The notes beneath the pieces were generated by a model that was not told where the DNA came from, made no database searches, and was given only the letters and a program-made list of their open reading frames with translations. The translations under genes were made by a program, and so were the position numbers. A DNA stretch of 64,000 bases from the NCBI GenBank assembly GCA_902578115.1, contig CACHBR010000004.1, forward strand, positions 1 through 64,000, read 5' to 3'. The stretch is from an uncultured Pelagibacteraceae bacterium (GTDB taxonomy: Bacteria > Pseudomonadota > Alphaproteobacteria > Pelagibacterales > Pelagibacteraceae). Below are positions 46,873 through 57,478 of the stretch, piece by piece. Positions within the stretch are counted from its first letter, which is position 1, and each line of letters begins with the position of its first letter.

Positions 46873-49690
46873 TAACTTAAATTCTAAAATTAGTAATTTA
46901 AAGATTAGAAAGATATCAGCAGATAGTAGAAAAATTCAAAAGGGTGATTTATTTGTTTCTATAAAAGGAAACAAATTTGATGGTAATAAGTTTATTGATC
47001 ATGCAATTTTAAAAGGAGCAAAAGTTGTAGTTTATTCAGGATTACTAAAGAAAAAATATAACAATATCACTTACATCAAAACAAAAAATACTAGAGATAA
47101 ACTCGCAGAAATTTCATCAAAATACTTCAAAAAAAAACCAAAAAATATTATTGCTGTTACAGGTACAAATGGTAAGACATCAGTATCAGATTTTTTTCAC
47201 CAAATTTTTACACTGAATAATAAACCCGTAGGTCTTCTTGGAACCTTGGGGTTTAAAAAAAATAATAATTTAAAAAAAAGACAATTAACTACTTTAGATT
47301 CATTAAATCTTCACAAAGATCTAGAAGAAATGAAAAAATCAAAAATAGACAATGTTATTATTGAGGCATCAAGTCATGGTCTTATTCAAAAAAGACTAAA
47401 TTTTTTAAATATTAAATCAGGGATTTTTACTAATTTAAGCCATGATCACTTAGATTATCATAAAAATATGAAAAATTATTTTTCAGCAAAGTTAATTTTA
47501 TTTAAAAAATTACTTAAAAAAAAATCTACAATTATTACAGACTCAGAAATTAAAGAATATCGAGTTTTTGAACGATTGCAAAAAAAGAGAAATCTAAACT
47601 TACAAAGTATAGGGAATTTTGGAAATACATTTAAAATTTTAAATCATAGAATTTTTAATAATTACCAGTTAATTAAAATCTTATATAATAAAAAAAAATA
47701 TAATTTAAAAATAAATTTAATTGGATCAATTCAAATAAAAAATTTATTCATGGCTATCTTGGCTTGCAAAATTTGCGGTTTAAGTATCCAAAATATATTT
47801 AGAGTTATAAATAAAATTCAGAGTGTAAATGGAAGGTTGGAATTTATAAGATCTTTACCAAATCAATCAAAGATTTTTTTAGATTATGCTCATACACCTG
47901 AAGCATTAAAAAATGCAATAATCTCCCTTGAGGAACACTTTAATAAAAAAATAACAGTCGTTTTTGGATGTGGCGGTGAAAGAGATGAGTCAAAAAGAGA
48001 AAAAATGGGAAAGATAGTAAATAAATTATGTGAAAAAATTATAATTACCGATGATAATCCAAGAAATGAAAATCCATCTAAAATTAGAAAACAAATTATT
48101 AAAGTAATAGATAAAGGGAAGGTAAGAGAAATACCTGGTAGAAAAAAAGCAATTACTTTTGCATTAAAAAATTCTAGTCCATATGAAATTATTTTAGTGG
48201 CCGGAAAAGGTCATGAAAATTACCAAAACCTGGGAAAAAAAGAAATTTTTTTTAGTGATAAAATAAAAATTAAGCAAGTTCATTTAAGGAAAATAAGCAA
48301 TAAAAAAAATCAATTAAAATATAATGATATTTTAATAAATAAAATATTAAAAAATAAAAGAGAAAACCTTTTTTCTGGTGTTTCAATAAATTCAAATACA
48401 ATTAAAAAAAATAATTTATTTATTGCAATTAAAGGAAAAAATAAAGATGGGCATAATTTTTTAAATCAGGCAATTAGTAAAGGTGCTAATTATTGTGTTG
48501 TTTCAAAAAACGTCAAAAAAAGATTTAAACCGATTAAAGTAAAGAATACTTTCAATTTTCTAAAAACTTTCTCCAAAAAGAAACGGGAGTTTTCCTCAGC
48601 AAAATTTGTAGCTATTACAGGAAGTGCTGGTAAAACATCATTAAAATCAATGTTAGGAAATTTATTAAAATTATATTCAAAAACTTACTTTTCACCACAA
48701 TCATACAATAATCACTATGGGGTTCCGTTAAGTTTATCTAATATTGAACCAGAGCACAATTTTGGAGTATTTGAAGTTGGAATGAATAAATTTAATGAAA
48801 TTAATAAACTTTCTTCAATTCTAAAACCAGACGTAGGTATTATTACAAATATTTCTGAGGCACATTTAGAAAACTTTAGACACATTTCTGATATAGCTAA
48901 AGCAAAAAGTGAAATTATTCATAATATTAAAAAAAATGGGCTAATAATTCTTAATCGTGATGATAAATTTTTTAATTTTCACCAAAATATAGCTAATAAA
49001 AAAAATATTCGAATTAAATCCTTTGGATATTCCAAAAATGCTGATTTTAGATTTTTAAATACCAAGAAAATTAAAAATAATTTATTTCTTAATGCATCTT
49101 TAGAAGGAGAGAAAATATCTTTACCAATTAATAATTCTAACAAAAATTTTATTATGAATATACTTTGCTGTTTAGCAGTTTTAAGCGATTTTAATTTAAA
49201 TACTAAAAATATTCAAAAGTTTTTTAAAAATCAAAAACCTTTAAAAGGGAGAGGAAAAATTAAAAAAGTAAAAAGGTTTGGTAAAACTTTTTATTTAATT
49301 GATGAAAGTTATAATGCAAATCCTTTGTCAATTAAAACAGCTTTAGAAAATTTTTCAAATATAAGAAAAAATAGAAAGAAAAAGTATTTCTTTTTTGGTG
49401 ATATGATGGAATTAGGAAGCAAATCACATATTTACCACAAAAAAGTTACAAATTTTATTAATAAAAGTGATATTGATAAAACATATGTTTATGGAAAAAG
49501 GGCATCTAAAGCATATAAATTTATTAATAAAAATAAAAGAGGTGAAATTATTAATAATTTTGAGAAATTCGATAAGGTGATATCAAAAATTTTAAAAAAT
49601 GGAGATTATTTAATGATAAAAGGATCAAACGCAACAAAACTTTATACAGTTTCTGATAATTATTTAAAAGGTCAACAAAATGCTTTATAG
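46841..49690 (+). CDS. MurE-MurF fusion: meso-DAP-adding and D-Ala-D-Ala-adding ligase
   Basis: One 949-aa ORF covers two Mur ligases. The first half (about 1-480) is Mur[21 protein letters not shown], the ATP loop [25 protein letters not shown]-type Mg site, and [10 protein letters not shown], the motif that selects meso-diaminopimelate. The second half (about 490-949) is Mur[32 protein letters not shown] loop [34 protein letters not shown] and [17 protein letters not shown]. No stop or frameshift separates them in the given sequence. The start ATG at 46841 lies in the ftsI end (alternative ATG 46850). Mur ligase fusions of this type are known in some proteobacteria, for example Bordetella. 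Confidence 0.93.
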   Translation: MTTMLLKNLIDNLNSKISNLKIRKISADSRKIQKGDLFVSIKGNKFDGNKFIDHAILKGAKVVVYSGLLKKKYNNITYIKTKNTRDKLAEISSKYFKKKPKNIIAVTGTNGKTSVSDFFHQIFTLNNKPVGLLGTLGFKKNNNLKKRQLTTLDSLNLHKDLEEMKKSKIDNVIIEASSHGLIQKRLNFLNIKSGIFTNLSHDHLDYHKNMKNYFSAKLILFKKLLKKKSTIITDSEIKEYRVFERLQKKRNLNLQSIGNFGNTFKILNHRIFNNYQLIKILYNKKKYNLKINLIGSIQIKNLFMAILACKICGLSIQNIFRVINKIQSVNGRLEFIRSLPNQSKIFLDYAHTPEALKNAIISLEEHFNKKITVVFGCGGERDESKREKMGKIVNKLCEKIIITDDNPRNENPSKIRKQIIKVIDKGKVREIPGRKKAITFALKNSSPYEIILVAGKGHENYQNLGKKEIFFSDKIKIKQVHLRKISNKKNQLKYNDILINKILKNKRENLFSGVSINSNTIKKNNLFIAIKGKNKDGHNFLNQAISKGANYCVVSKNVKKRFKPIKVKNTFNFLKTFSKKKREFSSAKFVAITGSAGKTSLKSMLGNLLKLYSKTYFSPQSYNNHYGVPLSLSNIEPEHNFGVFEVGMNKFNEINKLSSILKPDVGIITNISEAHLENFRHISDIAKAKSEIIHNIKKNGLIILNRDDKFFNFHQNIANKKNIRIKSFGYSKNADFRFLNTKKIKNNLFLNASLEGEKISLPINNSNKNFIMNILCCLAVLSDFNLNTKNIQKFFKNQKPLKGRGKIKKVKRFGKTFYLIDESYNANPLSIKTALENFSNIRKNRKKKYFFFGDMMELGSKSHIYHKKVTNFINKSDIDKTYVYGKRASKAYKFINKNKRGEIINNFEKFDKVISKILKNGDYLMIKGSNATKLYTVSDNYLKGQQNAL

Positions 49691-50765
49691 TTTTCTTACA
49701 TCCCTTGTTGAAACATTTTCTTTTTTGAATGTTTTCAAATATATTACTTTTAGAATTGGTCTATCAGTAGTTACATCCTTAATAATAATCTTTTTAATTG
49801 GTAACCCACTTATTAATTATTTTGCAAAAAAACAAATTACTGGCCCTATAAGACAAGATGGACCAATCGATCATATTATTAAAAAAAGTGGAACTCCTAC
49901 AATGGGAGGGTTAATGATACTAATTGGAATTATTGTTAGTACTCTTTTGTGGGCAGATTTAAAAAATATTTATATTTGGATTGTTTTATTTGTCTGTACA
50001 TCTTTAGGTTTATTAGGTTTTTTAGATGATTATTTAAAAATTAAATTAAAAAATTCTTCTGGTATAAATGCCAAATTAAAATTTTTTGGACAATTTATGA
50101 TAGCCTTAATAGCAATATTGACTTTAGTTTATTTTACGGATCATGAAACTATATCAAATTTATATTTCCCTTTTTTCAAAAACCTAATTTTAAATATGGG
50201 TTTATTTTTTATTCCATTTGGAATTTTTGTTATTATTGGATCTTCAAATGCTGTAAATTTAACAGATGGTTTAGACGGTTTAGCAACCGTTCCAGTTATG
50301 TTAGTGGCACTATCATTTTCACTTATATGCTATCTAGTGGGTAACACTATTTTCTCAGATTACCTTCAGATTCAATACGTACCAAATGTTGGAGAACTAT
50401 CAGTTTTTTGTGGTTCGATAGTGGGGTCTTGTCTTGGTTTTCTTTGGTATAATGCCCCACCAGCTAAAATTTTTATGGGAGATACAGGTTCATTATCTTT
50501 AGGTGGATCAATAGCCTCTGTAGCAATAATTGTAAAACATGAAATAGTTCTAGCTATAGTAGGAGGTCTTTTTGTTTTAGAGACAGCATCAGTAATAATT
50601 CAAGTAATTTCTTTCAAGCTAACTGGAAAAAGAGTTTTTAAAATGGCACCTATTCACCATCATTTTGAAAAAAAAGGTTGGGCAGAGTCCACAGTAGTAA
50701 TAAGATTTTGGATAATATCAATTATCTTGGCCTTAATTGGACTTGCAACTTTAAAATTAAGATAA
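49680..50765 (+). CDS. mraY: Phospho-N-acetylmuramoyl-pentapeptide transferase (MraY)
   Basis: Membrane enzyme that attaches the MurNAc-pentapeptide to undecaprenyl phosphate, forming lipid I. About ten membrane helices. Motifs: [36 protein letters not shown] (Asp pair), [16 protein letters not shown] (nucleophile region), [21 protein letters not shown] and [15 protein letters not shown]. The 361-aa length is normal. It overlaps murE/F by 11 bases and is followed by murD with a one-base gap. Confidence 0.97.
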   Translation: MLYSFLTSLVETFSFLNVFKYITFRIGLSVVTSLIIIFLIGNPLINYFAKKQITGPIRQDGPIDHIIKKSGTPTMGGLMILIGIIVSTLLWADLKNIYIWIVLFVCTSLGLLGFLDDYLKIKLKNSSGINAKLKFFGQFMIALIAILTLVYFTDHETISNLYFPFFKNLILNMGLFFIPFGIFVIIGSSNAVNLTDGLDGLATVPVMLVALSFSLICYLVGNTIFSDYLQIQYVPNVGELSVFCGSIVGSCLGFLWYNAPPAKIFMGDTGSLSLGGSIASVAIIVKHEIVLAIVGGLFVLETASVIIQVISFKLTGKRVFKMAPIHHHFEKKGWAESTVVIRFWIISIILALIGLATLKLR

Positions 50766-50766
50766 A

Positions 50767-52080
50767 ATGATATTTAAGCAGATTCTGAAAAATAAAAGTT
50801 TTTTGGTTTATGGATTAGGTTTAACCGGTCAATCTGTAATAAAATTTTTAAAAAAAACAAAAGTAAAAAATATTTATCTTTGGGATGATAATATCAATTT
50901 AAGAAAAAAATTTAATTTAAGAGAAAACAACTATTCGATAAAAAAAAAATTTTCAGAGGTAGATTATATAATACTAAGCCCCGGTATTAGTCTTAGAAAA
51001 AGCAATAAAAAAAAACAACTAAATAAAAACCAAAGAAAAATAATTACTGATATAGATCTTTTTTTTCTAACTAACAAAATTTTCAAATCTGTGGTTGTAA
51101 CAGGTACTAACGGAAAATCTACAACATGCAGTATTGTTAAAAAGGTATTATCTGATTCAGGATATAATACTGTAGCAGTAGGTAATATAGGCAAACCAAT
51201 ATTAAATTATAATATTGGAAAAAAAAAAAATGTTGTAATAGTCATTGAGATGTCCTCTTTTCAATTGGAATATTCAAAATTCGTAAGACCAAATCATGCA
51301 ATTCTTACCAATATAACTAGAGATCATTTAGATTGGCACGGAAGTATGAAAAATTATATTAATTCTAAATTTAAAATCTTTTTGCTTCAAAATAAAAAAG
51401 ATTATGCCTATTTACCTCAAAATAAAAACATAATTAAACTTTTCAAAAAAAATAATATGGAGGCTAATATTGTTTTAAATAAAGTAAGGATACAAAACTT
51501 TATTAAAAAAAATATTTCAAATGCTCACTTAATGTCAAAAAGTAATCTTGAAAATATATCATTTATTTATGATTTAAAAAATAATTTTAAAATAAGTAAT
51601 AAAAGCTTTTTCACCTCTTTAAATAAATTTAAAGGTTTACCTCACCGACAAGAAATATTTCTTAAAAAAAATAATATTTATTTTATTAATGATTCGAAAG
51701 CCACAACATTTACAGCAACCGAAGGGTGTTTAATGAATTATAAAAATATATTTTGGATTGTGGGAGGCCTCAAAAAAGTTGGTGATCGATTTAACCTAAG
51801 TAAAATTAAAAAAAATATATTAAAAGTTTTTATTATTGGAAAAAATAGATCTTTTTTTAAAAATAAAATAATCAAAAAAATAGATTTTGTAGAAACAGAA
51901 AATATTCATCAAGCAGTAAAAAATATCTTCAGTGAACTTAAAAACTTTTATAAAAATAAAGATAAAATATTTGTTATATTAAGCCCAGCATGTGCATCTT
52001 ATGATCAATTTAAAAATTTTGAGGAGAGGGGAGAACTATTTAAAAAACTTATTAATTATAATGCAAAAAAATATCTCTGA
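50767..52080 (+). CDS. murD: UDP-MurNAc-L-alanine:D-glutamate ligase (MurD)
   Basis: Cytoplasmic ligase that adds D-Glu in muropeptide synthesis. The N-terminal domain has FLVYGLGLTGQSVIKFL and LSPGISL. The central domain has the ATP loop VVVTGTNGKSTTCSIV, GNIGKPIL, IVIEMSSFQLEY and the Mg-binding NITRDHLDWHGSM. The C-terminal domain has GLPHRQEIFLKKNNIYFINDSKATT and LSPACASYDQFKNFEERGELFK. The 437-aa length is normal. It overlaps ftsW by 20 bases. Confidence 0.96.
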   Translation: MIFKQILKNKSFLVYGLGLTGQSVIKFLKKTKVKNIYLWDDNINLRKKFNLRENNYSIKKKFSEVDYIILSPGISLRKSNKKKQLNKNQRKIITDIDLFFLTNKIFKSVVVTGTNGKSTTCSIVKKVLSDSGYNTVAVGNIGKPILNYNIGKKKNVVIVIEMSSFQLEYSKFVRPNHAILTNITRDHLDWHGSMKNYINSKFKIFLLQNKKDYAYLPQNKNIIKLFKKNNMEANIVLNKVRIQNFIKKNISNAHLMSKSNLENISFIYDLKNNFKISNKSFFTSLNKFKGLPHRQEIFLKKNNIYFINDSKATTFTATEGCLMNYKNIFWIVGGLKKVGDRFNLSKIKKNILKVFIIGKNRSFFKNKIIKKIDFVETENIHQAVKNIFSELKNFYKNKDKIFVILSPACASYDQFKNFEERGELFKKLINYNAKKYL

Positions 52081-53200
52081 AAATATTACGTCAAAATACT
52101 TTAAGTTTAACAAGTATTGGAGAAATATTGACAAACAAATATTATTTGGTTTCTCTTTATTATTCATTCTGGGTGTTTTTTTTTCATTCTCATCTACATC
52201 AATTTTAGCAGATGAGAGATTAGATCGAGAATATTATTCATTTTTCCAAAAACATTTTCTTTACGCTACTCTGTCTTTCTGTTTGATGATTTTTATTTCT
52301 TTTTTAAATAAGGATTTTCTAAATAAAACTTTTGTGCCTTGCTTTTTGATTTTTTTTATTATGTTATCTGTAGTTCCATTTATAGGAATAGAGGTAAAAG
52401 GTGCAAAAAGGTGGTTAAATTTTTATTTTTTTAATTTTCAACCAGTTGAATTTATAAAGCCATTTTTCATTTTAATAATTGCACAAATTATAAGTTCAAA
52501 CAATTTTAAAAGTTTAAACTTTACTCACTTTATTTCATTTATAATTTTATCCTTAATAATATTTCTACTTGTAGTCCAACCAGACATAGGTCAATCAGTT
52601 TTATTAATAGCCACTTGGATTTCTGTAATTTTTGTTTCGGGTATGAATATTTATTTTATATTTGCCTTAAGCGTTATAGTTATTTCAGGTTTTTTTAGTT
52701 TAATTTTTTTCTCTCCTGAAAAATTTAATTATATTCTAAGTCGAATTTCATCTTTTATAGATCCTTCAAAAGGTGATGGTTTTCAATCACAAAAAGCAAT
52801 TGATGCAATAAGATTAGGAGGGGTAAAAGGACAAGGAATGGGTGAAGGTATTTTAAAAGAGTCTGTACCAGAAGCACATACTGATTATATTATTGCAGTA
52901 ATCAGTGAAGAATTTGGATCGATAGTTTCGATACTTATAATATGCATTTTTCTTTTTATTGCTTTACGGCTCACTAAAATAATTATTGATTCTAAAAATA
53001 ACTTGCTAAAATTATCTTTAAGTGGCTTAGTTTCATTAATTATTTTTCAAACTTTCATACACGTAGGGGTCAATGCAAACCTATTACCAACTACAGGTAT
53101 GACATTGCCATTTTTAAGTTATGGTGGCTCTTCTTTAATATCAAGCGGTATAATAGCAGGAATAATTTTAAATTATACAAGCTTGGAGATTGAGAATTAA
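52061..53200 (+). CDS. ftsW: Septal peptidoglycan glycosyltransferase FtsW
   Basis: SEDS-family membrane polymerase working with FtsI. Ten predicted helices; conserved segments are GAKRWLNFYFFNFQPVEFIKPFFI, LLVVQPDIGQSVLL, RLGGVKGQGMGEGILKESVPEAHTDYIIAVISEEFG and VNANLLPTTGMTLPFLSYGGSSLI. The ORF track begins at 51992 with residues that are only a frame-shifted reading of murD. I take the ATG at 52061 (380 aa), which gives the hydrophilic N-terminus MQKNISENITSKYF before helix 1. It abuts murG. Confidence 0.95.
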   Translation: MQKNISENITSKYFKFNKYWRNIDKQILFGFSLLFILGVFFSFSSTSILADERLDREYYSFFQKHFLYATLSFCLMIFISFLNKDFLNKTFVPCFLIFFIMLSVVPFIGIEVKGAKRWLNFYFFNFQPVEFIKPFFILIIAQIISSNNFKSLNFTHFISFIILSLIIFLLVVQPDIGQSVLLIATWISVIFVSGMNIYFIFALSVIVISGFFSLIFFSPEKFNYILSRISSFIDPSKGDGFQSQKAIDAIRLGGVKGQGMGEGILKESVPEAHTDYIIAVISEEFGSIVSILIICIFLFIALRLTKIIIDSKNNLLKLSLSGLVSLIIFQTFIHVGVNANLLPTTGMTLPFLSYGGSSLISSGIIAGIILNYTSLEIEN

Positions 53201-54292
53201 ATGGATAAAAAAAATTGCATTGTTATTGCTGCGGGTGGAACTGGTGGACATGTATTCCCATCTATTGGTTTAGCTAATTATTTAATGAAAGATTATGATA
53301 TAGAAGTTTTTACAGATGAAAGAGGTATAAAATATTTAAATAATCATAAAAATATCAAAATAAAAAAAATTACTTCAAGCAGAGTTTTTGGCAAAAATAT
53401 AATTTATTTTATAATAGGAACAGTTAAAGTTTTTTTATCAATTATTTTCTCAATAATTCTTTTAATTAAACTCAAACCAAAATTAATTATTGGTATGGGA
53501 GGATATTCATCTTTCCCAGTATGCTTGTCAGGATTTTTTTTAAAAATCCCAATATTTATTTATGAGAATAATCTAGTTATAGGAAGAGCTAATAAAATTC
53601 TTTTACCTTTTTCAAAAAAAATACTAGTCTCCACAAATAGTATTCAAGGTATTGATAACAAATATAAGAATAAAATAAGTCATATTGGGTTTTTATTAAG
53701 AGATAATATTTTAGGTGTAAAAAATACAAACTTAGAAGTTACTAAGAATAATCTATCGATTTTAGTAATAGGTGGAAGTCAATCTGCAAAAGTTTTTGGC
53801 GAACAAATCCCAGAAATAATAGAAGAATGTTACAAGAAAGGAATAAAATTTAATGTTTATCAACAATGTTTAGAGTCCCAAAAAAATAATATTCAAAATA
53901 TTTATGGCAAACTTGATATTAAATTTGAATTATTTACTTTCTGTAACGATTTATCAAAGTATTACCAAAAAAGCGATATTGCGATTACAAGATGTGGAGC
54001 ATCTTCTATTGCTGAACTAGTAAATCTAAGAATCCCCTTCGTGGCTGTACCTCTCCCATCATCAATTGATAACCATCAATTAAAAAATGCAAAATATTTT
54101 AACGAAAAAAATTATTGCTTTTTACTTGAGCAAAAATTTCTTTTATCTAAATTATTGAATATATTGCAAGATGCACATCAAGATAGAAACAAGCTGTATT
54201 CATTTAAGCAGAAAATGAGTAAGCATTCTGATAAAGAGTCTCTTATGAAAGCCAAACAAATAATTAAGGATTATTTTAATGGAAAAATCTAA
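53201..54292 (+). CDS. murG: Lipid II-forming N-acetylglucosamine transferase (MurG)
   Basis: Peripheral inner-membrane GT-B enzyme that adds GlcNAc to lipid I. The N-terminal signature is IVIAAGGTGGHVFPSIGLANYL, then IGMGGYSSFPVCLSGFFLKIPIFIYENN, the second glycine-rich site LVIGGSQSAKVFGEQIPE, and the UDP-GlcNAc site ITRCGASSIAELVNLRIPFVAVPLPSSIDNHQLKNA. At 363 aa it is normal. It follows ftsW directly and overlaps murC by 14 bases. Confidence 0.96.
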   Translation: MDKKNCIVIAAGGTGGHVFPSIGLANYLMKDYDIEVFTDERGIKYLNNHKNIKIKKITSSRVFGKNIIYFIIGTVKVFLSIIFSIILLIKLKPKLIIGMGGYSSFPVCLSGFFLKIPIFIYENNLVIGRANKILLPFSKKILVSTNSIQGIDNKYKNKISHIGFLLRDNILGVKNTNLEVTKNNLSILVIGGSQSAKVFGEQIPEIIEECYKKGIKFNVYQQCLESQKNNIQNIYGKLDIKFELFTFCNDLSKYYQKSDIAITRCGASSIAELVNLRIPFVAVPLPSSIDNHQLKNAKYFNEKNYCFLLEQKFLLSKLLNILQDAHQDRNKLYSFKQKMSKHSDKESLMKAKQIIKDYFNGKI

Positions 54293-55670
54293 AATTAGTT
54301 TTAGTGAAAGAATTCATTTTATTGGTATTGGCGGTATTGGAATGAGTGGATTAGCTGAAGTAATGAAAGATATGGGATTTAATGTTCAAGGGAGCGATAT
54401 TGCTAATAACAAGAATATTGAAAGATGCAGAAAAAATGGAATTAAAATTTTTTTAAAACACAACAAAAGAAATATTAGAAATTCTTCAATTATAGTTAAA
54501 TCTTCAGCGATTGGAAATAATAATCCAGAAATAATTTTTGCAAAAAGACAAAAATTAAAAATTTTAAAAAGAGCAGAAATGCTTGCGCATGTCGTTTCAC
54601 TAAAAAAAAATATTGTAATAACTGGTTCACACGGAAAAACCACTACAACATCTCTTATTTCAAGGATTTTATACGATGCCAAATTAGATCCAACAATTAT
54701 AAATGGAGGTGTAATAAATTCTATAAAAAGTTCAGCTAGACTTGGAAAAGGTGATTGGGCAGTTTTAGAAGCGGATGAATCTGATGGAAGCTTTTTAAAT
54801 TTTCCAGTTAATTATTCTGTTATAACTAATATTGACGAGGAACATCTAGATTATTATAAAAATTTCGAAAATCTAAAAAAATCTTTTTTAACCTTTTTAA
54901 ATAAAACACCAACAATTGGCAAATCTTTCTTATGTATTGATGATAAAGAAATAAAAAAAATAATACCCAGAGTAAAAAACAAAAATTTTTTTACTTACGG
55001 TTTTTCAAAAAAATCAAATTTTAGAATTTTTAATACAGTTTATAAAAAAAACTATTCCATTTTCGATATCAAGATCTCGATACCAGGAATAAGAAAAACT
55101 GTATTAAAAAAAATAAAGTTAAACCTTATCGGGGCTTATAATATTCTTAACTCTGCTAGTGCAATAGCTATTTGTTTACATATTGGTATAGATATCAAAG
55201 TTATTAGAAATGCACTTAAAAAGTTTAGTGGTATACAAAGAAGATTGACAAAAGTTTTTTCAGATAAACAAAGAGAATTTTTTGATGATTATGCTCATCA
55301 TCCAACTGAAATCAAATCTGTTCTAAAAAGTATGAAGAAAATCAGTGCCGAAAGAAAAATAATTTCTGTTTTTCAGCCACATAGATATTCAAGGTTAAAA
55401 TTATTAAAAAATAAATTTGCATCCTCTTTTCAAGACTCAAATGTAGTTATTTTGTGCCCTGTTTTTTCAGCAGGAGAAAAAGTTGATAAAAATTATGATA
55501 CATTTAAATTTGCTGATCTAATATCAAAAAAGTCAAATGTTCAGGTGATTACTGTTGAAAATCAAAAAGATCTTAAAAACTTTTTTAAAAAAAATTTAAT
55601 TAGTAATGAACTAGTGTTATGTATGGGTGCTGGGTCTATATCAAAATGGATAAGGGAAATGGAACTTTAA
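54279..55670 (+). CDS. murC: UDP-MurNAc:L-alanine ligase (MurC)
   Basis: First amino-acid-adding ligase of peptidoglycan synthesis. N-terminal IHFIGIGGIGMSGLAEVMKDMGFNVQGSD; ATP loop IVITGSHGKTTTTSLIS; AVLEADESDGSFLNFPVNYSVITNIDEEHLDYY in the central domain; FDDYAHHPTEIKSVL and VFQPHRYSRLKLL in the C-terminal domain. Length 463 aa is normal. The start overlaps murG by 14 bases and the stop abuts murB. Confidence 0.97.
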   Translation: MEKSKISFSERIHFIGIGGIGMSGLAEVMKDMGFNVQGSDIANNKNIERCRKNGIKIFLKHNKRNIRNSSIIVKSSAIGNNNPEIIFAKRQKLKILKRAEMLAHVVSLKKNIVITGSHGKTTTTSLISRILYDAKLDPTIINGGVINSIKSSARLGKGDWAVLEADESDGSFLNFPVNYSVITNIDEEHLDYYKNFENLKKSFLTFLNKTPTIGKSFLCIDDKEIKKIIPRVKNKNFFTYGFSKKSNFRIFNTVYKKNYSIFDIKISIPGIRKTVLKKIKLNLIGAYNILNSASAIAICLHIGIDIKVIRNALKKFSGIQRRLTKVFSDKQREFFDDYAHHPTEIKSVLKSMKKISAERKIISVFQPHRYSRLKLLKNKFASSFQDSNVVILCPVFSAGEKVDKNYDTFKFADLISKKSNVQVITVENQKDLKNFFKKNLISNELVLCMGAGSISKWIREMEL

Positions 55671-56543
55671 ATGTCAAACTTATTTTCAAGAGATATAGAT
55701 TTAAAAAATTACAGCTGGTTTAATCTTGGTGGCCCAGCCAAAAACTTTTTTAAACCAAAAAATAATACTGACCTTATAAATTTTTTTAATAAAAAAAATG
55801 ATATTAATAAAAATATTCATATTTTAGGAGCAGGATCTAATACTCTTTTTAGAGATGGTGGATACAATGGAACAATAATTAAATTGGGAAAGGAATTTAG
55901 TAATATTGAAATTCTAAATGATGGAAATTTACTTGTCGGAGCTGCATGTTTAGACAAAAAAATTGCAAATTTTGCGCTAGAAAACTCTTTTAAAGACTTT
56001 GAATTTTTATCCTGTATACCCGGCAGTATCGGAGGTGCAATTGCTATGAATTGTGGGTGCTATGGCAATGAAATTTCTAAATTAGTTATTTCTGTTGATG
56101 CAGTGACATTTGATGGACAATTAAAAACTTTTAATAAAGATCAAATTAAATTTTTTTATAGAGGAAGTGACTTTGGAGAACCACTTATTATCACAAGTGC
56201 TAAACTAAAGGGTAGCAAGGGTAAAAAAAAAGAAATACAAGAAAAACAGAATAAATTTTTAGATCAAAAAAAGAAAAGTCAGCCTAGTAAAATAAAAACT
56301 TGCGGTAGTACATTCAAAAATCCTGGAAATAAAAAAGCTTGGGAGTTAATCAAAGACTCAGGATGTATAAATTTGAAAGTCGGCGGAGCTAAATTGTCAA
56401 ATCAACATTGTAATTTTTTTGTTAATGAGGGAAACGCAACATCAAAGGATATTGAGCTGTTGATTGAGAGCGTTAAAGATAAAGTTTATTTGAAAACAGG
56501 TATAAAACTAGATCTTGAGATAAAGATTGTAGGGAAAAATTAA
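55671..56543 (+). CDS. murB: UDP-N-acetylenolpyruvoylglucosamine reductase (MurB)
   Basis: Flavoenzyme making UDP-MurNAc. FAD-binding segments YSWFNLGGPAKNFFKP, ILGAGSNTLFRDGGYNGTIIKLG and FLSCIPGSIGGAIAMNCGCYG, catalytic FYRGSDFGEPLII, and the Ser general acid in KTCGSTFKNPGNKKAWELI. The C-terminus has LSNQHCNFFVNEGNATSKDIELLIESV. At 290 aa it is the shorter type II-like length. Its start abuts the murC stop, and ddl follows after two bases. Confidence 0.96.
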   Translation: MSNLFSRDIDLKNYSWFNLGGPAKNFFKPKNNTDLINFFNKKNDINKNIHILGAGSNTLFRDGGYNGTIIKLGKEFSNIEILNDGNLLVGAACLDKKIANFALENSFKDFEFLSCIPGSIGGAIAMNCGCYGNEISKLVISVDAVTFDGQLKTFNKDQIKFFYRGSDFGEPLIITSAKLKGSKGKKKEIQEKQNKFLDQKKKSQPSKIKTCGSTFKNPGNKKAWELIKDSGCINLKVGGAKLSNQHCNFFVNEGNATSKDIELLIESVKDKVYLKTGIKLDLEIKIVGKN

Positions 56544-56545
56544 CA

Positions 56546-57478
56546 TTGTATAAAAAAAAAAAAATTTTAGTTATATTAGGTGGAACATCAAAAGAAAGAG
56601 CCATTAGTATAGACACGGGTCTGGCTTGTATTAAAGCATTAAAAAAATTAAAATATAAAATTATAAAATTTGACCCTAAACTTGCCCCGATCAGTGATAT
56701 TAAAAAAAATAAAGCAGATATAATTTTTAATGCACTACATGGAAAAGGTGGTGAAGATGGAACAATTCAAAGTTTTTTTGAATACATAGGATTACCTTAC
56801 ACTCACTCTGGCCCTATTTCATCTATGCTTGCTATGAATAAGTATTTTTCTAAAAAAATATTTATAAAGAATAAAATTATTACACCTAAATATTTTTATT
56901 TAAATAAAATAAATTTCTCAAATATAGACCTAAAAAAAGAAATAAAAAAAAATAGACTTAAATTTCCAATAGTAATAAAACCAAACCAGGAAGGTTCTAG
57001 TATTGGTGTAAATATCTGTAAAAATTATAACTTTTTAAATAGTTCATTTAGAAAACTTAGAAAAAAATACGACGATTTAATATTTGAAAATTATATACCT
57101 GGAAAGGAGATACAAGTTGCAAATATTGGCAATAATGCTATTGGCGCTATAGAACTTCAACCTAAAAGAAAATTTTATGATTATGATGCTAAATATAAAA
57201 AGTCATCTAATACAAGACACATTATGCCCGCTGATATTTCAAAAAAAAAATATAAGGAAGTCTTAAAAATATCTGAGAAAGCCTATAAAATTTTAAAATG
57301 CAAAGGTATTGCAAGATGTGATTTTAGATTTTACAAAGACAAATTTTATTTATTGGAAGTAAATACACAACCTGGCATGACTAGTTTATCTTTAGTTCCA
57401 GAAATAGCAGCATATGAGAATATTTCCTTCACAAAACTTGTTAAATGGATGGTAAATAACGCAAGTCTTAATAGATGA
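56546..57478 (+). CDS. ddl: D-alanine-D-alanine ligase (Ddl), TTG start
   Basis: ATP-grasp ligase that makes the D-Ala-D-Ala dipeptide used by the MurF half of the fusion. Motifs: ILVILGGTSKERAISIDTGLAC, FNALHGKGGEDGTIQSFFEYIGLPYTHSG, FPIVIKPNQEGSSIGV, GIARCDFRFYKDKFYLLEVNTQPGMTSLSLVPE. The length is 310 aa. The start is a TTG two bases after murB; there is no in-frame ATG that would keep the nucleotide-binding strand (KKILVILGG). It overlaps ftsQ by 4 bases. Confidence 0.95.
   Translation: MYKKKKILVILGGTSKERAISIDTGLACIKALKKLKYKIIKFDPKLAPISDIKKNKADIIFNALHGKGGEDGTIQSFFEYIGLPYTHSGPISSMLAMNKYFSKKIFIKNKIITPKYFYLNKINFSNIDLKKEIKKNRLKFPIVIKPNQEGSSIGVNICKNYNFLNSSFRKLRKKYDDLIFENYIPGKEIQVANIGNNAIGAIELQPKRKFYDYDAKYKKSSNTRHIMPADISKKKYKEVLKISEKAYKILKCKGIARCDFRFYKDKFYLLEVNTQPGMTSLSLVPEIAAYENISFTKLVKWMVNNASLNR

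Noticed and set aside
46841-49690. murE/murF fusion as a sequencing frameshift
   Set aside because: Both halves are in one continuous frame with full motifs and a plausible linker, and no leftover start or stop is apparent at the junction; it remains worth checking in reads.
51992-52060. Extended start of FtsW (MHLMINLKILRRGENYLKN)
   Set aside because: It is an out-of-frame reading of the conserved murD C-terminus.
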